Source of the DNA: Aldrovandia affinis
Lineage: Eukaryota; Chordata; Actinopteri; Notacanthiformes; Halosauridae
Direction of reading: 5' to 3'
Assembly: GCA_029706075.1 (NCBI GenBank)
Contig: JAINUG010000307.1
Location: 469,501 to 533,500 of the forward strand
Length of the DNA: 64,000 nt
The position numbers and the translations under genes were made by a program. Shown piece by piece: positions 23,133-37,800 of the stretch; positions within the stretch are counted from its first letter, which is position 1; each line of letters opens with the position of its first letter. The notes beneath the pieces are model-generated. The model was not told the DNA's origin, searched no databases, and saw nothing but the letters and a program-made list of their open reading frames with translations.

Positions 23133-24748
23133 GTCAATCATTCAGTGAAATCAGTAGGTGTTCAAATAATGAAAGGGGGGGAAAATAAGCAACTGAATTC
23201 TATTCTGCATTCTGTGCAAATTTAATTTACTCGTCTTAGACATTGTTTTCTTAAAATATATAAACTGTTTTATTATAGTACCTTGCAGCATGGGCCAACT
23301 GTTTTCGGATAAAGCATGCTAATGAACAGAAAAAAACGAATGAGCAAAATTAGTTGAAATCCTAGTGCAGTTTATAGTGCAAGATAATAAAAATGTAAAA
23401 ATGTACCGTGTTGACAAAGCGCATCTATGGCCACATTAATGTTGAACAACAGGAAGGCAAATAACGACATTGTACTATTATTGTTTTATTTTATTTTACA
23501 TTAGCATCTCTTTGTTCCCTACTCCTCTTCGTCTGACAAACGGGAGACTAAGCACAGACGCAGCTATTAATATGATTTATTAAAAACAAAAACAAAGTGC
23601 TAATCGCATAGCAGCAGGAGCATCGCTGTGACACTCAATGAAGAGAGAATCTCACAACCCACTTAGCACAGCGTTGCCATTTCTGTTTTGTAGCCTAGTT
23701 AACGCTTCCACCCCACCCCTTTTTTGAATACATGTTCGCCGGTTTTTGGGGTTGTGTTTATGCCCACGGTCTAATTGTACCGTAGGAAAGAACATCTCCG
23801 CAATTAAAAGCTCCTTCAGAACTGAGTGCGTGGTGTATCGCTAATGACTGCTAATGTCTTGCGGAGGATGCATTAAGACTTCTCCGAATGTAATAGCACT
23901 TTGGGGGGGGAATGGGAGTGAGTGATGAACTGCGGCTGACTCATCCTCCCCGAACACCGCGCTGGCCGAATCCGCTGTGGCAGGTGGACACGCCGACAGC
24001 TGACACCGTCCTCTAATCTCTCACTCACAACTCAATAATGCATGCGCAAGCAGGTGAGGGACACCTGAGATCGCTGAACCCTCTCCCCTGTCTGAATGGT
24101 GTTTCCGCCACCAAGGAGAGAGGACAGCTGCAGCTATTTAGACTCTTTAGTTTATTCAGAGCTCTGTACACCTATAATTTGGCATGCTTTTAGATATCTA
24201 GACATTGCAAACAGCATGTCCACACTCTTTGCAATGCAATGCCACCTTAGTGGACACATGAACTCATTGATTCATAAAGACAATCAGATATAAACCTTTT
24301 TTTTTACATTTTGCTCAAAAGTGGATGTTTTCATATCTGTCGAGCGTATCATATTTGAGTGATGTAAAAGTCTTGCCAATTGAACCAATGGTAAATGGAC
24401 ATTCTGGAAACATCACAGTTCAAATGTAAAGTAAGGTTTTACGGACGCTCTTGAGCTGCGTCGCAGAAAATAAGTAGCTTGCACACCCCTTCCCCGTAGG
24501 ATTGAGTCCACCGTTTCATATATTTGATGAGACTCCTCTGCATTAAAAGCATTTGATAACACAAACACCACCGGAATGCATCTTACTCAAACATGAATGC
24601 GTTTAAAATGCCACGCAATCCCTGCACCAGGGCTGAACTGTGTGGATTGCACGTTTTCAGTTCAATGCAAATGAATCGAAATATCCAGCACGAAGTTTAG
24701 GGGTTAATTGTAAATTGCTTAATTTCGCTAATTATCTCTGTCGTGGAG

Positions 24749-24834
24749 TGCGTCAGAGCCCCTCGCGCGAGGGTCTATATAAGCGTGGAGCTGGGTGTAG
24801 GAGTAGACTCGTGAGATCGTCGGCTGAGAGCACC
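24749..24834 (+). promoter_or_regulatory. CORT: CORT core promoter
   Basis: A TATA box (TATATAAG, 24777-24784) stands about 50 nt before the ATG. Just upstream is TGCGTCAG at 24749-24756, one base off a cAMP-response half site of the type that drives somatostatin genes. A short CpG-rich segment (cctcgcgcgag) lies between. The ATG context is CACCATGA. Confidence 0.7.
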
Positions 24835-26352
24835 ATGAACCTGCTGATGAGCTTCATCCCCCTGGTCCTCATCGTATGGAGCGGACAGCACGCGGGGGCG
24901 CTGCCCACAGAAGACAGACTGACGCTGCTAGGCAATGGGGTAAGTGGACACGAACCTGCCCGACCTTTGACTTGTTGCTGCAAAACAGAAATTGTCTTCC
25001 GAATCCATCCGTATCGAAGTGAAATTGGGTTCGAGCCATGCCAGCCCAATGGATGGCTGAAAATGCTTTGAGATTTTTCCTAGGTTGTTTTTATACTCTG
25101 CTTTGTTATATTTAAAAAAATTTTTGTGGCAAATACTTGTGACTCTTGAATATGATTCAGTTGTCAGATGCAGCTAAGCTCTACGATCAGCTCAGATTAC
25201 TGTAGCGAATGCTGCCTGCAGTGCTCATTTAAGAATCCATGGGTATATTCCTGTGCACTGCCTGGCATTTATAATAATTTACACATCTCACAGATGCCCT
25301 TTTACAGTGTTAGTTACAGAGCATGGGAATATAAAATTGCTATTACGTTATTTGGCAGAAGAGCTTACTTGGACTAATTTACATGGGTAACCTTAAAAAC
25401 CCAACTTTGAACTTTTAATTTTTTTAATTTTTGTTTCTGATTTTCTCCCATTTTCTCCCAATTTGGTAGCAAATTAGACCCGCTATTTTATGTCAATCCC
25501 CCCTAGTAATGTGAGTTCGCTGCCGTAGTCCTGTGACCGGTAGTGACGAAGGTGAAGTAACGTCTCCTCCGAGACAGCACTCGCCAGGCCGTCGACCGTA
25601 ACCTGGTACTACAGGGCCACTCATATGCGCAGCGAACGTCATGTCGGCTTCCTTCCCCCCTCCCTGGGGCGGACAGCCAATCGCCGCCCATGGTGGCGCT
25701 CCCGGCCAGAGCCGACTCTGGCGAGACGGGGAATTGAACCCCGGTCTCCGTGGCCAGCGTCAGACCTTGTAACCACTGGACCACACGGGAGGCCCCCCAA
25801 CTTTGAACTTTAAAAAAATGTATCGTAGAACCCATTCAAACTGGATTTTTACTGAACAATTCAGATCATGAACCATGCTAGAAGGTAGAACAGTAATGGC
25901 TCACTCGGGAATTAAACTTGCATTCCTGTGCTGGTCACAAGTTCAAGTTCCCTAATCACACACGCTACTCCTCAATGACTGGCTATTTTCCTATGGCAAT
26001 TAATGATAGGATTTGGGTCTTAATATTTGTTAAAAAAGAGGATCAGCAAGTGCCACTTGAAACAATCTTGGGTGTAGACCTATGGGCAGGGCTCATTACC
26101 AGAGGCTGTAATGAATGAATGAAGAAGGGCATCCTACTGTTCCAGGGCTTGGCTAAACAGCGCAGAGACTTCCTACTGAAGATGCTGTCGGGACTGTCAG
26201 ACCTCAACCTGCTGGAGAAGGAGGAGCAAGATTTGGACACGGAGCAGCTGCAACAGGCCAAGCTGGGGGAGAGGTCCCTGCTGGGCCCGCCCGTTCCTCG
26301 CGAGCGTTCCCCCTGCAAGAACTTCTTCTGGAAGACCTTCTCCTCATGCTAA
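24835..26352 (+). CDS. CORT: Cortistatin / somatostatin-2-type prohormone
   Basis: Two exons, 24835-24939 and 26146-26352 (TAA), give 103 residues. Residues 1-22 (MNLLMSFIPLVLIVWSGQHA onwards) are a signal peptide, followed by a short acidic and leucine-rich propeptide. The C-terminus is [14 protein letters not shown]: a 14-residue cyclic hormone with the FWKT receptor-binding core and the two cysteines that form the ring. Pro at position 2 and FSSC resemble cortistatin and fish somatostatin-2 rather than somatostatin-1 ([14 protein letters not shown]). Processing would occur after VPRER, a single Arg at the cut rather than Arg-Lys. The intron falls before GLAK, the place where the SST gene has its intron (before ELAK). 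The gene follows PGD on the same strand, as in human. Secreted peptide acting on SSTR receptors. Its intron holds a SINE. Confidence 0.92.
25416..25795 (-). mobile_element. tRNA-derived SINE (copy 1) in the CORT intron
   Basis: Read on the minus strand: a tRNA-like head (cctcccgtgtggtccagtgg, then the B-box-like ggggttcaattccccg), a body with ggctgtccgccccaggg, and a tail around aaattgggagaaaatggg. The same family occurs at 47440-47809 and 57763-58148. The flanks carry a perfect 16-bp duplication, cccaactttgaacttt, at 25400-25415 and 25796-25811. Confidence 0.85.
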
Positions 26353-26470
26353 CGGGAGTAGACACCTAGAGCGCGATCGGCTAAGGCTACTGTCACCACA
26401 CTCGGGGCCTGTCATGGCTCTCTCATGCAGCCTGTAATTAGTATGAATAAACTGCAAACTGAGACCTGTG
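26353..26470 (+). other. CORT: CORT 3' UTR
   Basis: Short 3' UTR with AATAAA at 26446-26451, about 95 nt after the stop. Confidence 0.7.
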
Positions 26471-26565
26471 ATTGTTTGAGTAATGGATGTTGGTTTTTTT
26501 GTATGTGTGCATGTATGTGTGTAAGAGAAAGGGAGCTCTTTTCAAATATATATTTCCTTCATATA

Positions 26566-28866
26566 GTGCCCCCCTCCAAAATTATTCACACCCTTGATAA
26601 AGATGGGAAAATATCGCTGTATACAATAAACCATACAGGTATTGAACTATATTTTATGGCCAAACAAATGGGGAAAATTCACTGCCTGGCCCAAAAAAAA
26701 GTCATCACCTGGATTTAACTAAGCAAATAGGTAAGAGCCTTCCATTGGATAATTACTGCAGTGATTAATATGTTTTAGCTGGCAACAAGTTATTTTAACT
26801 GATGCAGTGAGTAGCTTCTAATTTCTTAAACAACCATGTCGGAAGACATATCCTGTGGTCGTGGAAAAGATGGTAATCTGTTTCAGAAGGGTCAAATTAT
26901 TGGCCTGCATCAAGCAAAGAAAACAACTAAGGAGATTGCTGAAACTACAAAAATTGGGTTAAGAACTGTCCAACGCATTATTAAAACCTGGAAGGATAGT
27001 GGTGAACCATCATCTTCGAGGAAGAAGTGTGGTCGGAAAAAAATCTTGAATGATCGTGATCGGCGATCACTTAAACGTTTGGTGAAATCATATCGTAAAA
27101 AATCAACAGTACAACTCACGGCTATGTTTAATAGTGAAAGTAAGCATTTCCACACGCACAATGCAAAGGGAACTCAAGGGATTGGGACTAAACAGCTGTG
27201 TAGCCTTAAGAAAACCACTTGTCAGTGAGGCTAATCAGAAAAAAAGGCTTAAATTTGTTAGGGAGCATAAAGATTGGACTCTGGAGCAATGGAAGAAGGT
27301 CATGTGGTCTGATGAGTCCAGAGTGATGGGCGCATCAGGGTAAGAAGAGAGGCGGATGAAGTGATGCACCCATCATGCCTAGTGCCTACCGTACAAGCCT
27401 GTGGGGGCAGTGTTATGATCTGGGGTTGCTGCAGTTGGTCAGGTCTAGGTTCAGCAATGTTATGTGCCCAAAGAATGAGGTCAGCTGATTATACTGAATG
27501 AGTATGGATTTTTTCTTCCCTGATGGCACGGGCATATTCCAAGATGACAATGCCACGATTCATCGGGCTCAAATTGTGAAAGAGTGGTTCAGGGAGCCTG
27601 AAACATCATTTTCACACATGGATTGGCCACCACAGAGTCCAGACCTTAACCCCATTGAGAATCTTTGGGATGTGCTGGAGAAGACTTTGCGCAGTGGTCC
27701 GACTCTCCCATCATCAATACAAGATCTTGGCGAAAAATTAATGCAACTCTGGATGGCAATAAATGTTGTGACATTGCAGAAGCTTATCGAAACAATGCCA
27801 CGGCGAATGCGTGCCGTAATCAAAGCTAAAGACGGTCCAACAAAATATTAGAGTGTGACTTTTTTTTGGGACGGGCAGTGTATATTACTTATACTAATAG
27901 AATTGCTCAGAGAAAAAGATTTTGTTTAAAAAGTAATATACATGTATATATATTGACAGTCATTTTGTGGTCAGTTAACCATTTCGTGGTTGATTTTGAG
28001 GTATGCTTGGGATCAGTGGCTTGCTGAGTTATATTTGCAGCCAGGTTTCAGCTTCCTGGCAGAGGGAACCAAGTTCTTGGCCAAAACATTTTGTACTGGC
28101 TGGAGTTCATGATTCCATTGACCTTAACAAGAGCCCCAGGACCAGTAGATGGGGAAAAACGACCCCATAAAATCAAATGTTCACTGTAGGTATGACATTC
28201 AACATGTGTCCTTCTTCCGACACTAAACTCACTGCTGGTGTGCACGGCCAAAAAGCTCAATTTTGGTCTCATCTGACCATAACACCCAGTTCCTATGAGA
28301 GTTCCAGTGCCATTCAGCGAACTCCAGATTAATATTTTTTGTTTATTGCCCTCGAGGCTTTTTTCTGTCCCCAAGATTTTGCCAGGTTTTTGTAGATCTC
28401 CAACCATGGCCCTTCTTATTGATATAATAGTGGAAAGTGGTATCTTTTTTAAATCTATTTGTTTCACCTGACTTCTGAAGGTCAACAAGTTGTGCTTCTT
28501 CTAAGAGCTTTCCCTTTCCCCATGGTGATGGATGACAATCTTTTTTTTACACCTCATGTTTATACCTCAGTGAAACAATAAGTATTAGGAGGCCACAATA
28601 CAGTTCCCCAAGATTGAGATGAACTTAAATAAGTAGCATGTTAATGCAGATTTATTTTTGTTGGATTTTATTTAAAATAATTATGGGTATGAATAATTTA
28701 AATTTAAATTTTCTCTGAGCAATTGTAAAAATAATTGTATTAGTATAAAATAATATAATTTTAATTTTTTCCATATACAATCTAGCTCATGACCTGTATT
28801 GTTTATTTTATACAGCCTCATTTGCTCATCTTTATCAAGGGTGTGAATAATTTTGGAAGGTATTGT
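26566..28866 (-). mobile_element. Outer Tc1-family transposon, decayed
   Basis: Terminal inverted repeats match: the left end (26571-26610) reads ccctccaaaattattcacac then ccttgataaagatg, and the right end (28820-28860) is its reverse complement. The minus strand from about 28490 to 28050 encodes a broken Tc1 transposase in which SEHLILWGRFSPSTGPGALV and KVNGIMNSSQY match the family's LWG-GxGAL-K-DGIM region. A second Tc1 element (26680-27880) is inserted, and much of the transposase C-terminal half is missing. Related copies lie at 7664-7925 and 50405-52297. Confidence 0.8.
26680..27880 (+). pseudogene. Inner Tc1-like transposon with frameshifted transposase
   Basis: Ends: cactgcctggcccaaaaaaa at the left and its inverted counterpart tttttttgggacgggcagtg at 27861-27880, next to a TA. 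The transposase (+) starts at 26836 (MSEDISCGRGKDG). It has an N-terminal helix-turn-helix (KGQIIGLHQAKKTTKEIAET), then breaks into several frames: 26836-27228, 27134-27343 and 27498-27851. The acidic residues of the DDE triad are still visible in MWSDES, FQDDNA and [10 protein letters not shown]. Frame breaks at about 27140-27160 and 27340-27500 mean no intact enzyme is encoded. It sits inside the older Tc1 element at 26566-28866. Confidence 0.88.
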
Positions 28867-29794
28867 ATATAAAAGTTAAATATTTCTCTTTCCCCCAAAT
28901 CATGCCTTCCTCCATATTTTAAATGTTTTGATAATAAATTCAATGTATTTTTGGATAGGCATGTACATTAGGAGTGTTCACCGTGTGGCAGAGACAGAGC
29001 TTGTTAAACCAATGTTTTCATGATCCAATATATCATTTTATTATTTAACTAATATTCACATTAAAGTGAACCATTTACAATAAAGAATGAAATCCATCAA
29101 CACTATGCTTGTTAGATTAGTAGGTTCTGTAGGTAACGGCATCATCTGCAATTCTATGTTACACATATAATTTATAAATAATGTCTACAATAAAATGTTG
29201 AATTACTATAATTCAAGGACCCAAATAAACATTTCACAAGAAAATGGCAAAGTGACACGTGCTTGTAAAAACAATTGCATCAACAAGTAGCATAACATCC
29301 CATTCGTTTTTCACATGAATTTCACACCTCCGTACCGTACTCCAGTCTTGACTCCATAAGGAAAAAAAGTACATCATGTTATTTTCAACATAGTTGAAAG
29401 TATCCACATAGTTTGCAGGTTTTGAGGCTTGTGTTAACAGTATTTGGTAAATGCTTCACTTAAATGTTACGGACAAGAGGGGTGGCACTGACATGGCTGA
29501 CCAGGGATGTGGGGGCTGGTGTGGGGTTTTCAAAGAATGAGGCATTCTTTTCCATCCTGTTTGCAAAAGAAGGCTGAACTCTGTTCAGGTCAAGAAAATA
29601 CATGATTAGATCAGGCAGCAAGCAACCTTTCTCTAAACGTTCCTGCAAAATGTTCTGCACTTTTTATTTCAGACGGCACAAACTCGAATGGCAGTGTCTG
29701 AACGTTCAAGGTGCTGGTAAATTTATCGAACTAGTTCTTAACTGCTAAATAAGTGCTATCTATTAATGGTTTCAATGCCTGACGTGACACAAAC

Positions 29795-29912
29795 ACATAA
29801 TAATATATGCCGTTTAGCAGACGCTTTTATACAAAGCAACTTACAGTAGTGAATGCATACATTTTTCAGTATATATGTGGTCCCAATGGGAATCAAACCC
29901 ACAACCACATTA
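29795..29912 (-). mobile_element. SINE fragment with L2-type tail
   Basis: On the minus strand it reads gttgtgggtttgattccc (B-box-like), then aagttgctttgtataaaagc and gtctgctaaacgg, the L2-type tail. It is truncated at the tRNA end. Confidence 0.6.
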
Positions 29913-30007
29913 GGTTTTCTTTTTAGCTTACTATATCTCGTGTTGGAAAACATTGTCATTACTTGAGCATATTTTTTCCATCAATAAGGTTAATAAAATC
30001 CTGATAA

Positions 30008-30040
30008 TGTGTATATATATATATATACATATATATATCC
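30008..30040. repeat. TA-rich microsatellite
   Basis: Alternating TA with a CAT interruption. Confidence 0.75.
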
Positions 30041-31885
30041 CGACAATATATGAAAATAGGCTGCACTAGTATTTGTTTGTAGTATCCATCAGAGGGATGC
30101 GAGGTTCTATATATAAAATAAATATGACCTTATTTTATACAGCTCAAATGTATAACGATTGACAAGTATTCATATTATTTCCACTACAATGCTTATTAAA
30201 AACAAATGTAATTGACCATATTTGCCAAAAACACAAATAAGACAGAAAATAATGGTAAGATTATAAAAATATTACACTGGTTATGGAAGGTAACCCAAGC
30301 ATACATGCAACATAATTTTCTGCCCCAACCATGCACATAAAAATCAATGTCATGTATCACGTAATGTATACTGAATGACAACAAAAAACCTGAATTTAAA
30401 ACCGTAAAGGCTTTTACAAAATTGGACATCACTGATTTATATACAGCTAGAAGACTGAACAAAATAGAAAACTCCAAAACGGCCTTTGGTTTGTACATTG
30501 CAACAAATATTCAGCAATAAATATTCATTGTGCAAATAAGCCCAAGGCCTATTTTAGGAGATCATATGAAGAACAATGCAAAACTGAAGGTCTCGCATGC
30601 AAGGGTAGAACAAAAATAAGCATGTCGTAAACAATAAACATGAGTGGGACTTTTCACCTGGAAACAGACACTTGGCAGTTATGAATCGCACTAGGGCTAC
30701 AAATTCAATAGGATTGACTATGAAATATTAATAAATTAACTCAAAAGCCCTGCTGGACTGGTTTACTCTGACATGCCTTGTAGACAGGTGTCAACTTGTG
30801 CAAGTGCAAAATTCCTTAGATGCCTTCAAGAAAAGACCCCTTCTAGAAATGCTCATTCTAGTCATAGGTGGCGTGCCACAGGGCTCATTTCTTGGAGACA
30901 TGCTTTTATATTTGCATATGCTGCTGCCTTTGTACATTCTCTTTACAGACTATTTGCAGACAAATTGGGGTAATGTCCCATTGAAACATGCACCACTGGA
31001 AGCAGGTCCTTTGCTGCACATGGACAGTCTGACATTTAAAAGATTTGAATCCATCAAAATGTTGGCTGTGAACATATCAGAACTGATGTCCTTTCACCTT
31101 CATCTAAATATGCACACATTTGTTTTGCAGCACACGTGTTGTGTAAGGTTTATCATCCTTACACGACACATAGGGCATCTACATTTTGGCTGAAACAGGA
31201 CTATAATGTTAGTGAAACTGGTAAATAAGTACAAAAGAAAAAACGAATTTCAAAACTCATTAATCCAGCTTTGTGACATACCCCACAGAACTTGAGTGAG
31301 TTTTAACTCAACCTTACCTCATCTAATTAAACTATTCTTAGATAAGTCACCTCAGTCGGTATTCCCGATATGTGTCCATCTTGCTAATTGAACCACAGCT
31401 CTGAAAGTTGCACGACTCCTGCCCTTGAAGACCAATGTCCCATGTTCAGTCTAAACCATTAAAGTGTGCAGCGGCACCAAAGCCTGTTACGAGATGAGCG
31501 ATCATGCCGTCAGTGATCCATTTATTTGACCGCATGCAATACAAATTGGTTTTCGCAACAAAAGTGCAATGATTGGGTCATTCAGTCACTGACAGCACAT
31601 CATGAGTTAACTTTGGATCAAGGGATTCATGGATACACTTACCCTTTTGCAGTGCTCACAATACACATCTGATAACACTGACGGATGCTTCCTTAAATCT
31701 ACTGTAAATCTCCCATCTTTACACAAATGCAGCAAAGCTGACTGAAAATCATGTCAGATCAGAACTGTACCAACTTTAGTTTCACTTCAGACATCCCAAA
31801 GAAACATTTCACTTTCCCTGAAAGGGTACATTACTGTCATTTCATTTTGACAGACATGCTGTGATGAATGCAGAATTCAAGTAAA

Positions 31886-31950
31886 CTGTGGGTGTCAAAC
31901 TCAACCCAAGGGCCACGTGCATGCTGGTTTTGGCTCCAGCCGATACATCA
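31886..31950. mobile_element. hAT MITE end fragment
   Basis: The words gtgggtgtcaaactcaaccc and gctggttttggctccagcc match the usual ends of a common fish fold-back hAT element. The partner end is not clear. Confidence 0.4.
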
Positions 31951-32778
31951 CATCACATACATTTATCTCTGCATTTTCAAAACCCAGCAAATAAGATGAA
32001 CAGGTCACCTAGTGTTTTAGAAGTGATTTATCACTTCCAAATTTCTTTTCGAAATATATTGGGGCTACCGAATTGAGTGGAGGCTGTTAATGCAAAACAA
32101 GCGGTCACAGCCCACCAGTTGGTTTGGCACCCAACATGCAAACCATTTAAATACAGCAATCACTATGCATTGCATCTTGCGACCCATTTATACCCAACTT
32201 CCCCAGACAATTGGCTTGACTTTTTATCAACTAGGCGAATCAGGCTTTTTAGATTAGTCCTTGCAAAGCTACAGCACTGCAATGCCTCAAGGCAACTTTT
32301 CGTAATAGGGGACTTTCACTTCAGCGCATTATTCAATAACTTAAAATGATTAAGGCCATTACTTGGGCTTACCCTATACAGCTGAGAATGTGCTGTACGG
32401 TTTGTCTCATTTTTCCAAAGGCAGAACACAGAAATGCACCTGTCTACATTATCTATTCTGTAGATTGCCAATGCATATACTGATGCCACCCCGCCCCCCC
32501 ATCACCCACAAGCAAGTGATAAACTGCATTCGGATAGTGAGTTCAGCAGCAGTACCACACTATTATCGAAATGCTTGCTTGACTAATCAGTTTTGAAACT
32601 AAAACTAACTTAAAATGTGAACTTGCTCACAAGTTCATGAATATAACATATCACCTCAGAATTAGACACTACAGGCTAAATATTCAATAAAAATGCCAAA
32701 TTAAACTTCATCAATTCTACAATGGAAGCAAATTTGATGGGAAAAAGAAAAAAAAACAAATGATGAAAATTTTACAAG

Positions 32779-35039
32779 TTTATTTTACATTTCAAATTAC
32801 TAAGACTTGAGGAAAACTGATACATAGGTGATTCGATTCCTGGTGGCAAGTTTTATTAGCTGTGCATTGTCAATGTCCCCAACCCTGCAAAAGTGATACA
32901 AGTCATACAATTGGCCCCCCCTTCACAGCAACATCACAAGTCCTATCAATCGTAGTGGAAATATTTGACATTTTAACCACAATAATGGGCTAAATCTATA
33001 CAGCTAAACAGCAGGATCCACAGACTGCTTTGAAAAAAATAAGCTATTTTCAAGTTGTAAAATCGTAGCATTTAATTACAATTACAGAAATTGCCGTCGT
33101 GGGTCAAAGCATTTAACACAAAATGCACGTTTTTGTAGACAAAAAAACAAAAAACAAGTCGTCTATTTGACAAGTATGCCAGGATACACAACAGAAGTAA
33201 ATTAACAGACCAAATATTTAAAATTACTTTCATCTTTATGCTTTAGTGTCACTTGTAAGGGGAGTGAGGGGGATAATCAGCTATACAAGCGTTTCTTCAG
33301 TATTTGGCCCTGCCTTTTTAAAATTTATTTTCTTAAGGCATAAAATGAATACCTCTTCCCTAATTTCAAATTGTCCATTTAAATTTTAGAGATGAGTTTC
33401 CAGGGATCTTGTTACAGTGAAGTGAAGAAGTCCCTTTTCAGGTATAAGGCAATCGGCTGCATCCCGCACTGTTAGCTAGTGTTGGGACCACCAACACTCC
33501 GCTGACTCCGGTCTTCAGCCTCCCGAAAATTGACTTCGCTCTGGGTTCAGATGTAAACCTGGGTCAGGGGTATCCGAGGTCCCTATATATGCGAATTGAA
33601 TTGAATTGCAGTTCAATTAATTTACACAAGTTACAAAATAAAGTCACTATCAAATAGACAAAATACCTATTCAAATTAGTTTTATTTGGGTATTCCCTTT
33701 GATTCACAACATATAAAATTGCATTCAAAACACAACAAAAGCAAACTTTCTATAGGGAATCTTACACTTTCACCACACCACCCTTCTTGAGACACACTGA
33801 GCTCACTTGCACTGTCACACGCCCCTCAAGCTCCCCCAGTGTCCTCAGCACAGACATCACCAGCATCAAATCACATGTTCACACTTACAGGTCGATAACA
33901 AGAGAAAATAAAGCACACACCATACAGCATTCACATCAGATAATATAGCAAGAAAGGATACAAATATTGATATCGCTAAACATTCCACTACATGTGTCAC
34001 TACTTTTAAGCTTGACCTTTATACTAAAGGGGGGAGGGGAGGGGAGGGGAGGGGGAAAGAAAAGAGACCCAAGGGATCTCAAAGATAGTGAATGTCCTTC
34101 TGATGATCAAACACTCGTACTTGCAAATGCCGCTTCCGTTCGTTCACACTCTCACCAAAGCCACAGGTTCGTCCCACATCTCGCAGTCATCTGGCTCTTT
34201 TTCATCGCACAACCAGTTCTTTTCACACTTGCGTTCATTTGTTCTCTCTCCGTTCGCTCATACTCAGTCTCTCACTCTGGGCCACCAACAATCCCACTCA
34301 ATGTTCTCAAAGCGTAACTTGCGATACAGTGCAGACAAGATTTTTTTTCCATGAAAAGTGGAGAAAAAGGCAACACCCACCGTCTAACACAGTAAATGCG
34401 GAGTGAAGCTGCGTTCTTTGATGGCAAAGCATTTACACATGAGAAGAGGGGAACTGAAACTGAGTTCGCTCGAACATTGCTGCCAACGAGGGGCTTCTTC
34501 CCGGGAAATTGGAAAAGAGGTGATGAACTGCAGAAGAGATTTTAATGAAGGCTTTTCCGTAAAACTTTTTTTTTTTTTTTTTTTTTTTTAAAGAAGAAAC
34601 TGCAAACAACCTGCACACAAAAGGTTAAACAAACTTCTTCCTAATTCAATTAACATAATCCATTACAAAGTGTGGTTGATAGAGCATTTAAATTTTAAGT
34701 GATACTCATGCAAATTTCTGAAATATCACTACTTACAACACATGCATAAAGAATCAGGTTTGCCACATAATGTGGTTAATGTCCAGAAACACAAAAAAAC
34801 AAACTACACAAGTAGTGTTGTAGTTTACCACCCTGACAATTATGCACTTCAACCACTGTACATTAACCCTGTACAGATTTAGTCAAATGTACCAGAACAT
34901 TCAGCTTTCTTTTACAAAACCAAACGAAAAAAAGTATTTCAAAAACAGAGGACGTTAGATAGGACTAAAAAAACAAAAAAACCTTTCAAAATACTTACCA
35001 TATCATCTAGAAATGTGAACACTTCATACAAATATCTCT
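32779..35039 (-). other. TARDBP: Probable TARDBP 3' UTR
   Basis: No coding exon follows the TARDBP stop. AATAAA on the minus strand at 32784-32779 is a plausible distal signal. Within it are a 26-nt A run (sense; 34564-34589) and a C-rich run (sense; G-rich on the plus strand at 34028-34056). TDP-43 regulates its own mRNA through the 3' UTR in mammals; I cannot see a clear UG-repeat binding site here. The 3' end is a guess among several signals. Confidence 0.45.
34028..34056 (+). repeat. GGGGA repeats, possible G-quadruplex
   Basis: Tandem ggggagggga-type units give at least five G runs of 4 or more on the plus strand, antisense to the TARDBP 3' UTR. Confidence 0.6.
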
Positions 35040-37262
<2,223 letters not shown>

Positions 37263-37800
37263 ATTTGTGGTCTTCTTCCTGTAGCGACGACTTTCACTAT
37301 CTTATAGCTACGTCAGAGCCGCCTTTGATCGCGAACGTTAATTCGCTAGCTAGCTGGAATTTTAGCTGACGTTCTTCTCGCTACTTAGCCAATTAATTCG
37401 AATTCTACGCTATTTAGACTGAATGCCGCAGAGACACTCGAGCCAATAACATGCAGTATTTTGCAATTGCAAAACGACGTACACACAGGTCTAGAACGTC
37501 CTTTGTTAAGAAATTTTAACTGGAGCTAGCGGCCATGAGAAAGGCCACAGACGCCGACCACGCTTGCAAAATGAATGGCTTGTTGTTTTCGCGCTCCTGC
37601 TTTAGAGTGCCACGTAGCTAACTGGGTCGCTATTTCTGACTCAGTCCTGTAGTTAAAAAAAATCTGCGCAATGAAGCGTTTCGTGATCGTTTTCAACGCA
37701 GATAATTGTGGTACCTTTTAGCAAATGAAAATTAAACAACGAACGTAATCTCCTACTCCTTTCTTCCCCAAACTTCCTAACAAAATGGCCGCTCTTGTGT
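37263..37800 (-). promoter_or_regulatory. TARDBP: TARDBP promoter region
   Basis: A YY1-type site, AAAATGGCCGC (37782-37792), lies about 520 bp upstream of the ATG next to an ETS-like core (acttcc on the plus strand). Sites like these are common near the start of housekeeping genes. There is no TATA box. The exact start is unknown. Confidence 0.5.

Larger units (their letters stand above)
17006..24748. other. PGD-CORT intergenic region, no supported gene
   Basis: CENPS sits between PGD and CORT in human, but I could not recognise any CENPS exon here on either strand. The stretch holds one weak coding-like fragment (17640-17850), a fold-back repeat (18215-18378), a TTTA microsatellite (22261-22285) and one SINE (22896-23132). 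The remainder is mostly AT-rich unique-looking DNA in which I see nothing definite. Confidence 0.6.
28867..32778. other. Intergenic region downstream of TARDBP
   Basis: AT-rich, with no exon or long supported frame. It contains a SINE fragment at 29795-29912, a TA repeat at 30008-30040 and a MITE end at 31886-31950. TARDBP is transcribed toward this region, so its 3' UTR could extend into it. Confidence 0.5.

Noticed and set aside
17006..24748. CENPS between PGD and CORT
   Set aside because: No histone-fold exon text could be recognised on either strand; small divergent exons could be missed by eye.
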